Shown here: one piece after another, positions 43,184-51,175 of the stretch
Layout: each line of letters opens with the position of its first letter
Position numbering within the stretch: the first letter of the stretch is position 1
NCBI GenBank assembly: GCA_003963365.1
Contig: RXJG01000002.1
Span: 132,568-196,567, forward strand
Direction of reading: 5' to 3'
Length of the DNA stretch: 64,000 nucleotides
Source of the DNA: Sphingobacteriales bacterium
GTDB lineage: Bacteria > Bacteroidota > Bacteroidia > Chitinophagales > Chitinophagaceae
Notes under the pieces: generated by a model
The model's input: only the letters and a program-made list of their open reading frames with translations
Database searches by the model: none
What the model was told of the DNA's origin: nothing
Position numbers and translations under genes: made by a program

Positions 43184-44605
43184 TTATGGGAAAATACCCA
43201 GTTCAGCATATGAAGTACCCACTTTGTTAATGGCCACCACGTAAGCTGCTGTACGCATATCCGGAATACCAGGATTGGCTTTCCAGGCATCCATAATTTC
43301 ACGGGTGGCGGTAATCATTGTTTCTTCCAAACCACTGTATACTAAGTCGGCTTCTTCGGGACCATGTATAATTTCTTGTCTTATTTTACCCGTTACTTTC
43401 TTACCAGTTGAAGCTTCTACCTGTTCCAGCATCTGGCGGTTTTGATTTTCGGTAAAACGTTTTTCCATACGTCCGTAACGAACATGGCTTAAGTTTTTCA
43501 ACCATTCAAAATAACTTACGGTAACACCACCAGCATTCAAATACATATCCGGAACAACCAAAACTCCTTTGGCTGCAAAAATTTCATCTGCTTCGGGAGT
43601 TAACGGACCGTTAGCTGCTTCACCAATAATTTTTGCTTTTATTCTTGGTGCATTTTCTCCATTGATAACGTTTTCCAATGCTGCAGGAATTAAAATATCA
43701 CACTCCAGTTCCAATGCTTCGTTGCTGGTGGCAATTGTTTTTGCACCGGCAAAATTTCTAACTGATCCGGTTTGTTTTTTATGTTCAAACAAGTCTGTTT
43801 CATTAATGCCATCTGCATTGTAAACAGCGCCATCATGTTCTGCAATACAAATTACTTTGGCGCCACCTTCACGAAAGAATTTGGCAGCATGAAATCCCAC
43901 ATTACCTAAACCCTGTACAATAACTGTTTTGCCTTCCACACCGGTTGATAATCCTAACTTACCCATCACTTCAGGCATATTCAATACTTCACGGATGCCA
44001 TAGAATACACCCAAACCAGTTGCTTCTCTTCTTCCCCTTACACCACCTTGTGTTACGGGCTTACCGGTTACACAACCTAATGCATCAATTTCACCGGGAC
44101 GCATGCTGGCGTAGGTATCAACAATCCAGGCCATTTCTCTCTCACCTGTTCCATAGTCAGGAGCAGGAACATCAATACCGGGGCCAATGAAATTTTTCTT
44201 AATTAATTCTGATGTATAGCGGCGGGTAATTTTTTCTAACTCGTAGGGAGTATATTTTTTTGGGTCGATGCTGATACCACCTTTGGCACCGGCAAACGGA
44301 ACATTTACAATGGCGCATTTATAAGTCATCAGTGCAGCGAGTGCCATTACTTCATCTAAGTTTACACTGGTGGCAAAACGGATACCACCTTTACAGGGCA
44401 ATTTGTGATGTGAGTGTTGAACACGGTAGGCTTTGATAACTTCAATCTGGTCGCCAATCTTTACAGGGAAATGCATACGATAAACAGCATTACACTGTTT
44501 AATCTGTTCCAGTAATCCTTTATCCCATTTGGTGAATTTAGCTGCTTTGTCGAAGCTTTTTTCAACTGCGCCAAAGAAGCTGTACTGCTGTTGTTGATCT
44601 GACAT
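43184..44605 (-). CDS. gdhA: Glu/Leu/Phe/Val-family dehydrogenase (glutamate dehydrogenase)
   Basis: 473 residues. Substrate site [40 protein letters not shown] near 77-116 with the catalytic Lys, [17 protein letters not shown] near 144-160, the Rossmann loop [15 protein letters not shown] near 229-243, and [13 protein letters not shown] near 309. It interconverts glutamate with 2-oxoglutarate and ammonia. Slightly longer than the usual 420-450 residues because of a C-terminal insert ([19 protein letters not shown]). NAD or NADP preference not decided. Confidence 0.92.
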   Translation of the reverse strand: MSDQQQQYSFFGAVEKSFDKAAKFTKWDKGLLEQIKQCNAVYRMHFPVKIGDQIEVIKAYRVQHSHHKLPCKGGIRFATSVNLDEVMALAALMTYKCAIVNVPFAGAKGGISIDPKKYTPYELEKITRRYTSELIKKNFIGPGIDVPAPDYGTGEREMAWIVDTYASMRPGEIDALGCVTGKPVTQGGVRGRREATGLGVFYGIREVLNMPEVMGKLGLSTGVEGKTVIVQGLGNVGFHAAKFFREGGAKVICIAEHDGAVYNADGINETDLFEHKKQTGSVRNFAGAKTIATSNEALELECDILIPAALENVINGENAPRIKAKIIGEAANGPLTPEADEIFAAKGVLVVPDMYLNAGGVTVSYFEWLKNLSHVRYGRMEKRFTENQNRQMLEQVEASTGKKVTGKIRQEIIHGPEEADLVYSGLEETMITATREIMDAWKANPGIPDMRTAAYVVAINKVGTSYAELGIFP

Positions 44606-44632
44606 GATAGTTCATTTAAAAGTTTGCAATCG

Positions 44633-44869
44633 TTATTCTTTATTATGTTCCAGTTTTGAAATTTTACGGTCGAGGTTAACGAGATACAATATCAATCCTA
44701 ATAAAATAGTAACCAGTACGGCTACTACTACATAGATTTTTCCATTGCTGTACAATAAGCCTCTTGTTTCATTGGCTGATTTTACAATATTATTTCCCTG
44801 TGCCATAGCAGCAACAGAAAAAAACATACTTAAAAGCATCAATGCTGTTTTGTGGAATAGTTTAGTCAT
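44633..44869 (-). CDS. CcmD-like small membrane protein
   Basis: 78 residues: a signal-like first segment (to about 23, AMAQ) and one membrane helix near 46-66 followed by NLDRKISKLE, the CcmD-type tail. CcmD helps the CcmABC haem exporter. It overlaps the ccmC stop by 8 bases. Confidence 0.75.
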   Translation of the reverse strand: MTKLFHKTALMLLSMFFSVAAMAQGNNIVKSANETRGLLYSNGKIYVVVAVLVTILLGLILYLVNLDRKISKLEHNKE

Positions 44870-45536
44870 GCATTAAATGTTTGTCTTTTAAATTTTTTAA
44901 ACGGATGTACAAGGTAGTAATCCATACACCCAATAAAGTCCAGCCTATAACAGCCGGCCAAAAAACAATCCGCATAGATGGATCCAGGTCTCTGCCATTA
45001 ATACCGGGATTACCCTCCACTCCCTGTCCGCCCGGGTGAAGGGATTGTTCCAGTCTTGGCATAATCCATATAGCAGGTATTAAAATGAAATAAGCAAAAA
45101 TGTTGTAAACAGCGCTGATTCTTGCCCGCTTGTCCATATCCGTGATGGAATTGCGCAGCACCATGTAAGCGAAGTATATTAACAGACCGATGGCTGCCCC
45201 GTTTTGTTTGGGGTCATTACTCCAGGGTTCGCCCCAGGTATAGTTAGCCCATATCATTCCGGTTGATAAACCCAGAATGCCAAACACAATACCACTGCGG
45301 GCATAAGCTTCGGCATAAATATCAAAACGCAGATCTTTTTTATTGAGATAGCGAATGGCGTTAACCAGCGATACGGTGTATAACACCATCATTCCAAACC
45401 ACATCGGTACATGGAAATACAGGTTGCGGATACTTTCGCCAAGATTACTTAAATAAGGGACCGGTTTTAAAAATCCGGCAATAAAAGCGTAGAGCAGGAG
45501 AGCTACGGCTAATATTTTCCACCAGTTTTTCTTCAT
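44862..45536 (-). CDS. ccmC: CcmC/CcsA-type cytochrome c biogenesis (haem-handling) protein
   Basis: 224 residues, six membrane helices. The WWD-type haem domain is visible as ANYTWGEPWSNDPKQNGAAIGLL near 107-129, with conserved His in FHVPMWFGM near 42. It presents haem at the periplasmic face for cytochrome c maturation. Followed by ccmD (8-base overlap); ccmA, ccmB and ccmE are not in the window. Confidence 0.88.
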   Translation of the reverse strand: MKKNWWKILAVALLLYAFIAGFLKPVPYLSNLGESIRNLYFHVPMWFGMMVLYTVSLVNAIRYLNKKDLRFDIYAEAYARSGIVFGILGLSTGMIWANYTWGEPWSNDPKQNGAAIGLLIYFAYMVLRNSITDMDKRARISAVYNIFAYFILIPAIWIMPRLEQSLHPGGQGVEGNPGINGRDLDPSMRIVFWPAVIGWTLLGVWITTLYIRLKNLKDKHLMHD

Positions 45537-45631
45537 ATTGTTATGAATAATTGGATGCCATTAAAAGGAGAGTATGGGGCAAGCAACTCAGGCTATAATG
45601 GCCTTTCAGGACGCAAAAATAAGGGATATGG

Positions 45632-45720
45632 AATGATAAATAAGGAATAAAGAATGAGAAATAAAAGTGAAGAATCCCCTTTCTAATTCCTTATTTCACA
45701 TTTCTTATTTCTCATTGTAA
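45632..45720. repeat. Symmetric inverted heptad repeat, 5 + 5 units
   Basis: Left arm: AAT at 45632, 45639, 45646, 45653 and 45660. Right arm: ATT at 45686, 45693, 45700, 45707 and 45714. The arms match in inverted orientation at about 23 of 31 positions. It lies between divergent genes (ccmC and a methyltransferase), ending 9 bases before the methyltransferase ATG. Confidence 0.8.
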
Positions 45721-45729
45721 TTTCGCCGG

Positions 45730-46527
45730 ATGTATTCCCGGGGGCAGTTAGCCGGTAAATATTTTTCATATTATCTAAAAGCATCCAATGGCAGGGGACA
45801 TGGCATGCATTCACCTTTTGTATTTGATTTTATTACCAATGTGCTGAATGATGACCTCGATTTTTATGCCTATAACGAAATTGAAAACCTGCGCAAAGCA
45901 TTATTGAAAGATGAACGGGTAATTGAAGTGCAGGATTTTGGCGCCGGCTCTACCCAGATCAATACCAGGCAACGGAAAGTAGCTGATATTGCGCAGTATT
46001 CATTAAAGCCAAAGAAATATGCGCAGCTATTGTTTCGTATGGTGAATTATTACCAGCCCAAAAATATTTTGGAAATTGGCACTTCATTAGGAATTACTAC
46101 TTGCTATTTGGCTAGACCCGGCAAAGAGTCGAAAGTGATAACGATGGAAGGCGCTGATGCTATTGCTGCTATTGCTGAAAATAATTTTCAACAGCTTGGA
46201 TTAAAGAATATAGAAGTTGTGAAAGGAAATTTTGATGAAACCTTATCGTCCATCCTCCATCGTCCATCGTCTTTTGATTTCATCTTTATTGATGGTAACC
46301 ATCGTAAAGAACCAACACTGCGTTATTTTGAACAGTTGTTACCGGTAACACATAATGATACCATTTTAATTTTTGATGATATACACTGGAGCAAAGAAAT
46401 GGAAGCTGCCTGGAAAACTATAAAGAAACATGAACTGGTAACTACAACGATTGATTTGTTCTTTATTGGAATTGTGTTGTTGCGCAAAGAGTTTAAGGAG
46501 AAACAACATTTTACTATCCGGTTTTAA
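45730..46527 (+). CDS. Class I SAM-dependent methyltransferase (O-methyltransferase type)
   Basis: 265 residues. Motif I ILEIGTSLGITTCYLA near 114-129, the acidic second-strand VITMEGADAIAAIAENNF, and FDFIFIDGNHRKEPTLRYFEQLLP near 182-205 match Methyltransf_24-type enzymes. The N-terminus HGMHSPFVFDFITNV near 25-39 is a conserved Bacteroidota prefix. Residues about 172-181 (SSILHRPSSF) are encoded by a heptad repeat. Substrate unknown. Confidence 0.85.
   Translation: MYSRGQLAGKYFSYYLKASNGRGHGMHSPFVFDFITNVLNDDLDFYAYNEIENLRKALLKDERVIEVQDFGAGSTQINTRQRKVADIAQYSLKPKKYAQLLFRMVNYYQPKNILEIGTSLGITTCYLARPGKESKVITMEGADAIAAIAENNFQQLGLKNIEVVKGNFDETLSSILHRPSSFDFIFIDGNHRKEPTLRYFEQLLPVTHNDTILIFDDIHWSKEMEAAWKTIKKHELVTTTIDLFFIGIVLLRKEFKEKQHFTIRF
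46245..46272. repeat. Heptad tract, ATC phase, 4 units, inside a methyltransferase gene
   Basis: ATC begins at 46245, 46252, 46259 and 46266; single arm only. It encodes a loop between the SAM-binding core strands. Confidence 0.65.
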
Positions 46528-46537
46528 ATCCATTGAT

Positions 46538-47923
46538 TTGAGTACTTCATTACCCATAGCATTATTAAATTCACTGGAAGGATTAAATGGTTTCGATAAA
46601 GAAGCATTTGTTGCGGTGCATGAAAAACAGGAAGCGATTACATCTGTCAGATTAAATCCGGCTAAGCAGTCAATGGACAATGGTCAATGGTCAATAAATG
46701 ATGTCATTCACCATTCACCATTTATCATTCACGAAAAGATTCCCTGGTGCAGTAACGGTTATTATCTTCCCGAACGACCATCTTTCACTTTAGACCCATT
46801 GTTCCATGCCGGCACTTATTATGTACAGGAAGCCAGCAGTATGTTTTTGGAAGAAGCCATACGGCAGACAGTTGATGTATCAAAACCATTAAAAGTTTTA
46901 GACTTATGTGCAGCACCGGGCGGAAAATCTACTTTATTGCAAAGCATTATTTCACCGGATAGTTTATTAGTGAGTAATGAAGTGATACAATCAAGAGCGT
47001 CGGTATTAAGAGAGAATATTATCAAATGGGGAGCAGCGAATGTAGTAGTGACGAATAATGACCCAAAAGATTTTCAGCAACTGCAGGGATTTTTTGATGT
47101 GATAGTAGTAGATGCGCCTTGTAGCGGCAGCGGTTTATTCAGGAGAGATGAAGAGGCGATTGCTGAATGGAGTGAGAATAATGTGCAATTGTGCAGTCAG
47201 CGGCAACAACGGATTTTAGCAGATGTATTACCGGCGTTGAAAGAAGATGGTGTGCTTATCTATTCCACATGTTCTTTTTCTGTTGATGAAGATGAAAAAA
47301 TAATCGACTGGCTAATCAACGACTGTCATCTGTCATCCGTCAACTGTCAACTCAAAGAGGAATGGGGAATTGTTGAATCAAACGGCGGCTATCGTTTCTG
47401 GCCCGATAAAATAAAAGGTGAAGGATTTTTTATTGCCTGTTTAAAAAAGAAGGAAGGAGTGGAATTTTCCTATCCACGAATGAGAGCATTTAATAAAGCC
47501 ACTAAACAGGAAGCAGAAGTATTGAGCAAATATTTAGATAACCCTCAGCGTTTTGAATTTCTTCCACTCACGGATAATTTATTTGCAGTGCCTGTTGAAT
47601 TAGTTCAGGATGTGCGGCTGCTGAAAAGTTTATTACGTATCCGTTATGCAGGAATTGAAATGGGGGTAATTAATAAAAATGAACTGATACCGGAACATGC
47701 ACTGGCTCTTTCTGTTCACATCAATCAATCATTGCCGGCTGTTCAGCTGAATAAAGAACAGGCTTTACAATATTTGCGTAAGCAGGATAATCTTCAATTA
47801 GAATTGAATGGACTGAAAGGATGGTGTTTGATGCAATATGAAAAAGTAAATCTTGGATGGGCAAAGCTATTACCTAACCGCATTAATAATTACTATCCTA
47901 AGGAGTGGAGGATATTGAAGTAG
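46538..47923 (+). CDS. RsmF/NOL1-NOP2-sun family RNA cytosine-5 methyltransferase
   Basis: 461 residues if it starts at TTG 46538, 10 bases after the previous stop; this matches where the family begins (STSLPIALLNSLEGL). The frame is open to an ATG at 46451, but that would overlap the upstream gene by 77 bases. Motifs: LDLCAAPGGKSTLLQ near 121-135, DAPCSGSGLFRRD near 194-206 and STCSFSVDEDEK (catalytic Cys). It methylates 16S rRNA cytosine in known relatives. Two heptad repeats are coded in frame, at residues about 45-66 and 263-272. Confidence 0.88.
   Translation: MSTSLPIALLNSLEGLNGFDKEAFVAVHEKQEAITSVRLNPAKQSMDNGQWSINDVIHHSPFIIHEKIPWCSNGYYLPERPSFTLDPLFHAGTYYVQEASSMFLEEAIRQTVDVSKPLKVLDLCAAPGGKSTLLQSIISPDSLLVSNEVIQSRASVLRENIIKWGAANVVVTNNDPKDFQQLQGFFDVIVVDAPCSGSGLFRRDEEAIAEWSENNVQLCSQRQQRILADVLPALKEDGVLIYSTCSFSVDEDEKIIDWLINDCHLSSVNCQLKEEWGIVESNGGYRFWPDKIKGEGFFIACLKKKEGVEFSYPRMRAFNKATKQEAEVLSKYLDNPQRFEFLPLTDNLFAVPVELVQDVRLLKSLLRIRYAGIEMGVINKNELIPEHALALSVHINQSLPAVQLNKEQALQYLRKQDNLQLELNGLKGWCLMQYEKVNLGWAKLLPNRINNYYPKEWRILK
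46671..46733. repeat. Inverted heptad repeat inside the rsmF-like gene, 4 + 4 units
   Basis: AAT at 46672, 46679, 46686 and 46693; ATT at 46706, 46713, 46720 and 46727. The inverted arms match at 19 of 24 positions. It encodes about 21 extra residues (SMDNGQWS to IIHE) near the N-terminus. Confidence 0.8.
47325..47352. repeat. Heptad tract, GTC phase, 4 units, inside the rsmF-like gene
   Basis: GTC begins at 47325, 47332, 47339 and 47346. Single arm, 28 bases, coding CHLSSVNCQ between the catalytic domain motifs and the following strand. Confidence 0.7.
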
Positions 47924-47999
47924 TCTTTCATTTCTTCATGACAAGGTATAAAGCCATCTGCTTGATGAATAGCAGCCTTTCATCCAACTCATAGTGCTT

Positions 48000-48031
48000 C
48001 TTCTTTCTTTTGCTTGTCCAAAAGAAAGAAG
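48000..48031. repeat. 13-base palindrome
   Basis: Arms 48000-48012 and 48019-48031 are exact reverse complements (TTCTTTCTTTT type) with a 6-base loop. It may act as a terminator-like structure between the two genes. Confidence 0.65.
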
Positions 48032-48085
48032 CAAAGAAAAGGATCCCGAATTCGATATACAGCACGAATTCGATTGAATATCTAT

Positions 48086-48129
48086 TGGGCTTTGTACTAC
48101 TGTGGTGAAGGGTTGTAGTTCCCTGATGA
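48086..48129. repeat. Dispersed hairpin repeat, copy 1
   Basis: Similar to 57138-57182. The shared core CTGTGGTGAAG (48100-48110) is followed by a hairpin AGGG/CCCT with an 8-base loop; in copy 2 the arms are AAGAAC/GTTCTT. Confidence 0.55.
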
Positions 48130-48216
48130 ATTAGCATTAATCAGCTTTGGTTTTGATTGATTGGATCTACAAGACAGAAGTAGTGCTGCAATAATGATAA
48201 GAATGATTTGTTTCAT
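48097..48216 (-). CDS. Possible 39-residue lipoprotein
   Basis: ATG at 48216 gives MKQIILIIIAALLLSC, a good lipoprotein signal with Cys16, then 23 polar residues ending NYNPSPQ. The C-terminus is encoded by the dispersed hairpin repeat. Could be a real small lipoprotein, a decayed gene, or chance. Confidence 0.35.
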   Translation of the reverse strand: MKQIILIIIAALLLSCRSNQSKPKLINANSSGNYNPSPQ

Positions 48217-48375
48217 AATCGATATTTCAAATATAAAACTTAGGTTATGAGTAATCGCTACATAGAATTCCCGAACGATGAAGTGAGTGACACAACAGAC
48301 GATGCCATGAAAATATATAGCAGGTAAAATAATTCTCCTCCCGTTCCATCCAATCCAACAAATCAAGGTTCAGAC

Positions 48376-49005
48376 TTACTTCCTCCCAAAATCAGCAGGA
48401 TTTTCTCCCCAGGCGGCTGTTTCCCATTTTAAAATTTTATTGGGATAATTGTTTTGCTGTAACCATTGCTCCGCTCTTTCAATTAAATCAAAAATTTTTT
48501 CATTCTTAGCGGTGCGTTCCAATTTAGTTTTGGCTTTCTTTCCCTTCACCCACAAAATTGCATTGCGGCTATCACTATAAACAGGAATTGTTAAATTTTT
48601 GTTTTTACAATAAGCCAATGCATGCACAATAGCCAGGAATTCACCAACGTTATTAGTGCCATCCGTAAAAGGTCCTTGTTTAAAAATAAGTTTATTGGTT
48701 TTATAAAAAATCCCCTGGTATTCCATGGGTCCGGGTACGCCGCTGCAGGCAGCATCTACCACAATACTGTCGTGAATAGGAGTGCCCACATCTTTTTTAT
48801 TGGGGAGGGTGGATTCCTTTATCAGGTCATCATTATAACCACTAAGGCCTTTGTGGAATGCGGTTTCGGCTGCATCTTTTGTTTTGAACGAACGGTATAA
48901 GGCGCCGGTGAAACCGTGAATTTGTTTTTTGCAGTCGTCCCAATTATCATATACACCGGGTTGGTTGCCTTTCCAAACCACGTAATATTTTTGTTCTTTG
49001 GCCAT
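48376..49005 (-). CDS. rnhA: Ribonuclease H1 with viroplasmin-type N-terminal domain
   Basis: 209 residues from the ATG at 49005 (MAKEQKYYVVWKGNQPG); an in-frame upstream ATG at 49044 lies within the probable promoter. Residues about 4-47 are the hybrid-binding caulimovirus-viroplasmin domain (GVYDNWDDCKKQIHGFTGALYRSF). The nuclease domain has Asp in VVDAACSGVPG, Glu in NNVGEF and Asp in VYSDSRNAI. It cleaves RNA in RNA-DNA hybrids. Confidence 0.9.
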   Translation of the reverse strand: MAKEQKYYVVWKGNQPGVYDNWDDCKKQIHGFTGALYRSFKTKDAAETAFHKGLSGYNDDLIKESTLPNKKDVGTPIHDSIVVDAACSGVPGPMEYQGIFYKTNKLIFKQGPFTDGTNNVGEFLAIVHALAYCKNKNLTIPVYSDSRNAILWVKGKKAKTKLERTAKNEKIFDLIERAEQWLQQNNYPNKILKWETAAWGENPADFGRK

Positions 49006-49028
49006 TATTGGCACAAGTTTAGCAAAAA

Positions 49029-49036
49029 CAAAATTA
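49029..49036 (-). promoter_or_regulatory. -7 box of rnhA
   Basis: TAATTTTG on the minus strand (TAnnTTTG), 23 bases before the ATG at 49005; no clear -33 element. A plus-strand CATCTTTG at 49042-49049 may serve the divergent LysM gene. Confidence 0.4.
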
Positions 49037-49071
49037 TTCTGCATCTTTGCTTACGATTAAATTTAATATTC

Positions 49072-50106
49072 ATGAAGTTGATTGTTGGATTATTGATTTC
49101 GTTGTTTATTGGTGATAACCTTACTGCCCAGGATTTAGTGGTTAAAACAGATGGCAGCACCGGTTATTTAACGCATACGGTAGGCGCTAAAGAAAATTAT
49201 TACAGCATTGGTCGTATTTATAATATCAGTCCGCGGACGTATGCTCCTTATAACAATTTGAAATTAGAAACACCGATGAGTATCGGGCAGGTGGTTCGCA
49301 TACCATTGGTGCAACAGAATTATACTTTAGAAAGCAGTGGTAATGCTACTGAAGCATTTGTTCCATTATATTATGTGGTACAGGAAAAGGAAGGGTTGAA
49401 TAAAGTAGCGCAGCATTTCGGCATCAGTGCAGATGATTTGAAAAAATTAAATGGATTGAAAGCTGATGGTGTGAATATTGGTGATAAACTGGTGATTGGT
49501 TATTTGAAAGTGCTGAAAGAGCAATCTCCATTAGCAGCAAATGCTAAAGCTGGCAAACCTGTGGTGAAGGAAGCTGTAGTTAGTAAGCAACCAGCGGTTG
49601 TAAAGAGTGAGCCTAAAAAAGAAGATAAACCTGTAGTGAAAGAGCCTGAAGTTAAGCAGGAAGAAAAGCCGGTTGTAAAAGCTCCTGAAGTGAAGAAAGA
49701 AGAGAAGCCTGTTGTAAAACAGGAAACGCCAAAAGTAGAAGAAAAGAAACCTGTGGTGAATAATACAGCAAACACATCAGCCTCGAAAGAAGGTGTGTTT
49801 ATGAATGAATATTTTTTACAGACCAATAATGGAAGTAATACACAATCAGCTGAAACAATGTGTGGTGTATTTAAAAGCAGCAGTGGCTGGAACAATGGTA
49901 AATATTATGCACTGATGAATGGTGTAGAAAGAGGAACGATTGTAAAAATTATGGTGAATGGCCGTGCCATTTATGCCAAAGTATTAGATGCCGTTCCGAA
50001 TGTAAAAGAGAATGCGGGATTGAATGTACTTATCAGCAATGCGGCGGCTGCTCAATTAGAAGTGAATGAACAGAAGTTTAATGTAGGAGTGATGTGGGAG
50101 AAATAA
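49072..50106 (+). CDS. Exported LysM protein with double-psi beta-barrel domain
   Basis: 344 residues from the ATG at 49072, which gives a signal peptide ending LTAQ. LysM one near 30-82 (THTVGAKENYYSIGRIYNIS), LysM two near 101-146 (YYVVQEKEGLNKVAQHFGIS), a Lys/Pro/Val/Glu-rich repeat linker near 163-230, and an RlpA-like double-psi barrel at the end (YYALMNGVERGTIVKIMVNG). LysM modules bind peptidoglycan. The RlpA-type catalytic His/Asp pair is not evident, so lytic activity is doubtful. Confidence 0.88.
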   Translation: MKLIVGLLISLFIGDNLTAQDLVVKTDGSTGYLTHTVGAKENYYSIGRIYNISPRTYAPYNNLKLETPMSIGQVVRIPLVQQNYTLESSGNATEAFVPLYYVVQEKEGLNKVAQHFGISADDLKKLNGLKADGVNIGDKLVIGYLKVLKEQSPLAANAKAGKPVVKEAVVSKQPAVVKSEPKKEDKPVVKEPEVKQEEKPVVKAPEVKKEEKPVVKQETPKVEEKKPVVNNTANTSASKEGVFMNEYFLQTNNGSNTQSAETMCGVFKSSSGWNNGKYYALMNGVERGTIVKIMVNGRAIYAKVLDAVPNVKENAGLNVLISNAAAAQLEVNEQKFNVGVMWEK

Positions 50107-50138
50107 TTAAAAATTAATAATGAATAATTAAGAATGGG
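50105..50138. repeat. Heptad repeat tract, AAT phase, 5 units
   Basis: AAT begins at 50105, 50112, 50119, 50126 and 50133. It starts in the stop codon of the LysM gene and runs directly into the terminator stem. Confidence 0.7.
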
Positions 50139-50163
50139 ATGCAGTCATTGTATCCCATTTTTT
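50133..50163 (+). terminator. Terminator after the LysM gene
   Basis: 8-base stem (50133-50140 with 50152-50159), 11-base loop, then a T run at 50158-50163 that overlaps the stop of the convergent fmt gene. Confidence 0.75.
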
Positions 50164-51127
50164 ATTGAAACCTGTATCCTCTCAGAAAATCTTCCACATT
50201 CATTTTCTTTTTTCCTTCGAGTTGAAGTTCGACTACATGTACATAACCATCAGCGCAGGCGAATTTTAAAAATGTTTTGCCATCTGTTTCAAAATCACCA
50301 GCATTAGTTTTGGGTTGAGTAATTTCTTTTTTGCTGCGATATATCTTCAGCATCTTTCCCTCTAAAGAAGTAAAGGCGCCCGGAAAGGGAGAAAGACCAC
50401 GGATCAGGTTGTGTACCTCCGCTGTTGTCTTAGTAAAATCTATTTTGCAGGTTTCGGTGAAAATTTTGGGCGCATGGTTTAATACAGACGACTGACCATT
50501 GACGATAGACGATGAATAAGAATGGTCTGTGGTCTGTTGTCTGTGGCCAATGGTTCCATCTGCTAATCCTTCCACTGTTTTTACCAATAATGCTGCACCA
50601 ATCTCCTTCATCTTATCATGCACTTCACCGGCAGTTTCATTTTCATCAATGGGAAAACGATCCTGTAACAAAATATCGCCGGTATCAATTTCATGTTTGA
50701 GTTTGAACGTGGTTACACCGGTTTCTTTTTCTCCATTAATCACCGCCCAGTTGATGGGTGCTGCGCCACGGTATTGTGGCAATAAACTTCCATGCAGGTT
50801 GACTGTTCCCAGTGGTGGCATATTCCAAACTAGTTCGGGTAACATGCGGAAGGCAACTACAATTTGTAAATCGGCATTGAGAGATTTTAGCTGAGAAAGA
50901 AATTCAGGATTCTTTAATTTCTCCGGCTGAAGAATGTGTAAGTTATGTTCAACGGCATATTTTTTTACCGCACTTTCATTGATCTTCATGCCTCGTCCCG
51001 CAGGTTTGTCAGGCGCAGTGATTACACCAACTATATTGCAACCGGCTTTTACTAAGGCATCTAAAGAAGCTACGGCAAACTCCGGTGTGCCCATAAAAAC
51101 AATTCGCAGCGATCTAAAATCTTTCAT
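50162..51127 (-). CDS. fmt: Methionyl-tRNA formyltransferase
   Basis: 321 residues from the ATG at 51127 (MKDFRSLRIVFMGTPEFAV); an in-frame ATG at 51166 lies in the promoter. VVAFRMLPE near 88-96, the catalytic NLHGSLLPQYRGAAPINWAVINGEKETGVT near 106-135 and DTGDILLQ near 142-149 are family motifs. It formylates initiator Met-tRNA. Residues about 191-214 (the hinge between catalytic and C-terminal domains) are encoded by an inverted heptad repeat at 50487-50554. Confidence 0.94.
   Translation of the reverse strand: MKDFRSLRIVFMGTPEFAVASLDALVKAGCNIVGVITAPDKPAGRGMKINESAVKKYAVEHNLHILQPEKLKNPEFLSQLKSLNADLQIVVAFRMLPELVWNMPPLGTVNLHGSLLPQYRGAAPINWAVINGEKETGVTTFKLKHEIDTGDILLQDRFPIDENETAGEVHDKMKEIGAALLVKTVEGLADGTIGHRQQTTDHSYSSSIVNGQSSVLNHAPKIFTETCKIDFTKTTAEVHNLIRGLSPFPGAFTSLEGKMLKIYRSKKEITQPKTNAGDFETDGKTFLKFACADGYVHVVELQLEGKKKMNVEDFLRGYRFQ
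50487..50554. repeat. Inverted heptad repeat inside fmt
   Basis: GAC at 50487, 50494, 50501 and 50508; GTC at 50525, 50532 and 50539, decaying to GCC at 50546 and GTT at 50553. The arms match at about 18 of 28 positions in inverted orientation. In frame within fmt. Confidence 0.75.
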
Positions 51128-51135
51128 AATCGCTG

Positions 51136-51166
51136 CGAAGGTAAGAGAAGCGATGCTACTTCTCAA
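51136..51166 (-). promoter_or_regulatory. fmt promoter
   Basis: On the minus strand TTG (51166-51164), a 20-base spacer, TACCTTCG (51143-51136; one mismatch to TAnnTTTG), ending 8 bases before the preferred ATG. Confidence 0.55.
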
Positions 51167-51175
51167 TAGTTTAGC

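Larger units (their letters stand above)
47924..48375. other. 452-base repeat-rich intergenic region
   Basis: Holds a 13-base palindrome (48000-48031), a direct repeat of CGAATTCGAT (48047-48056 and 48065-48074), a hairpin related to one at 57161-57176, a 15-base sequence repeated inverted at 59570-59584, and a small lipoprotein ORF (48097-48216). It appears to be a landing site for dispersed repeats. Confidence 0.65.

Noticed and set aside
46451-46537. Upstream ATG extension of the rsmF-like gene
   Set aside because: It would overlap the preceding gene by 77 bases, and the family homology begins at the TTG at 46538.
47928-48137. 69-codon minus-strand ORF next to the rsmF-like gene
   Set aside because: Built from the TTCTTTCTTTT palindrome and EcoRI-like direct repeats; the Lys/Phe-rich product is what such repeats give in any open frame.
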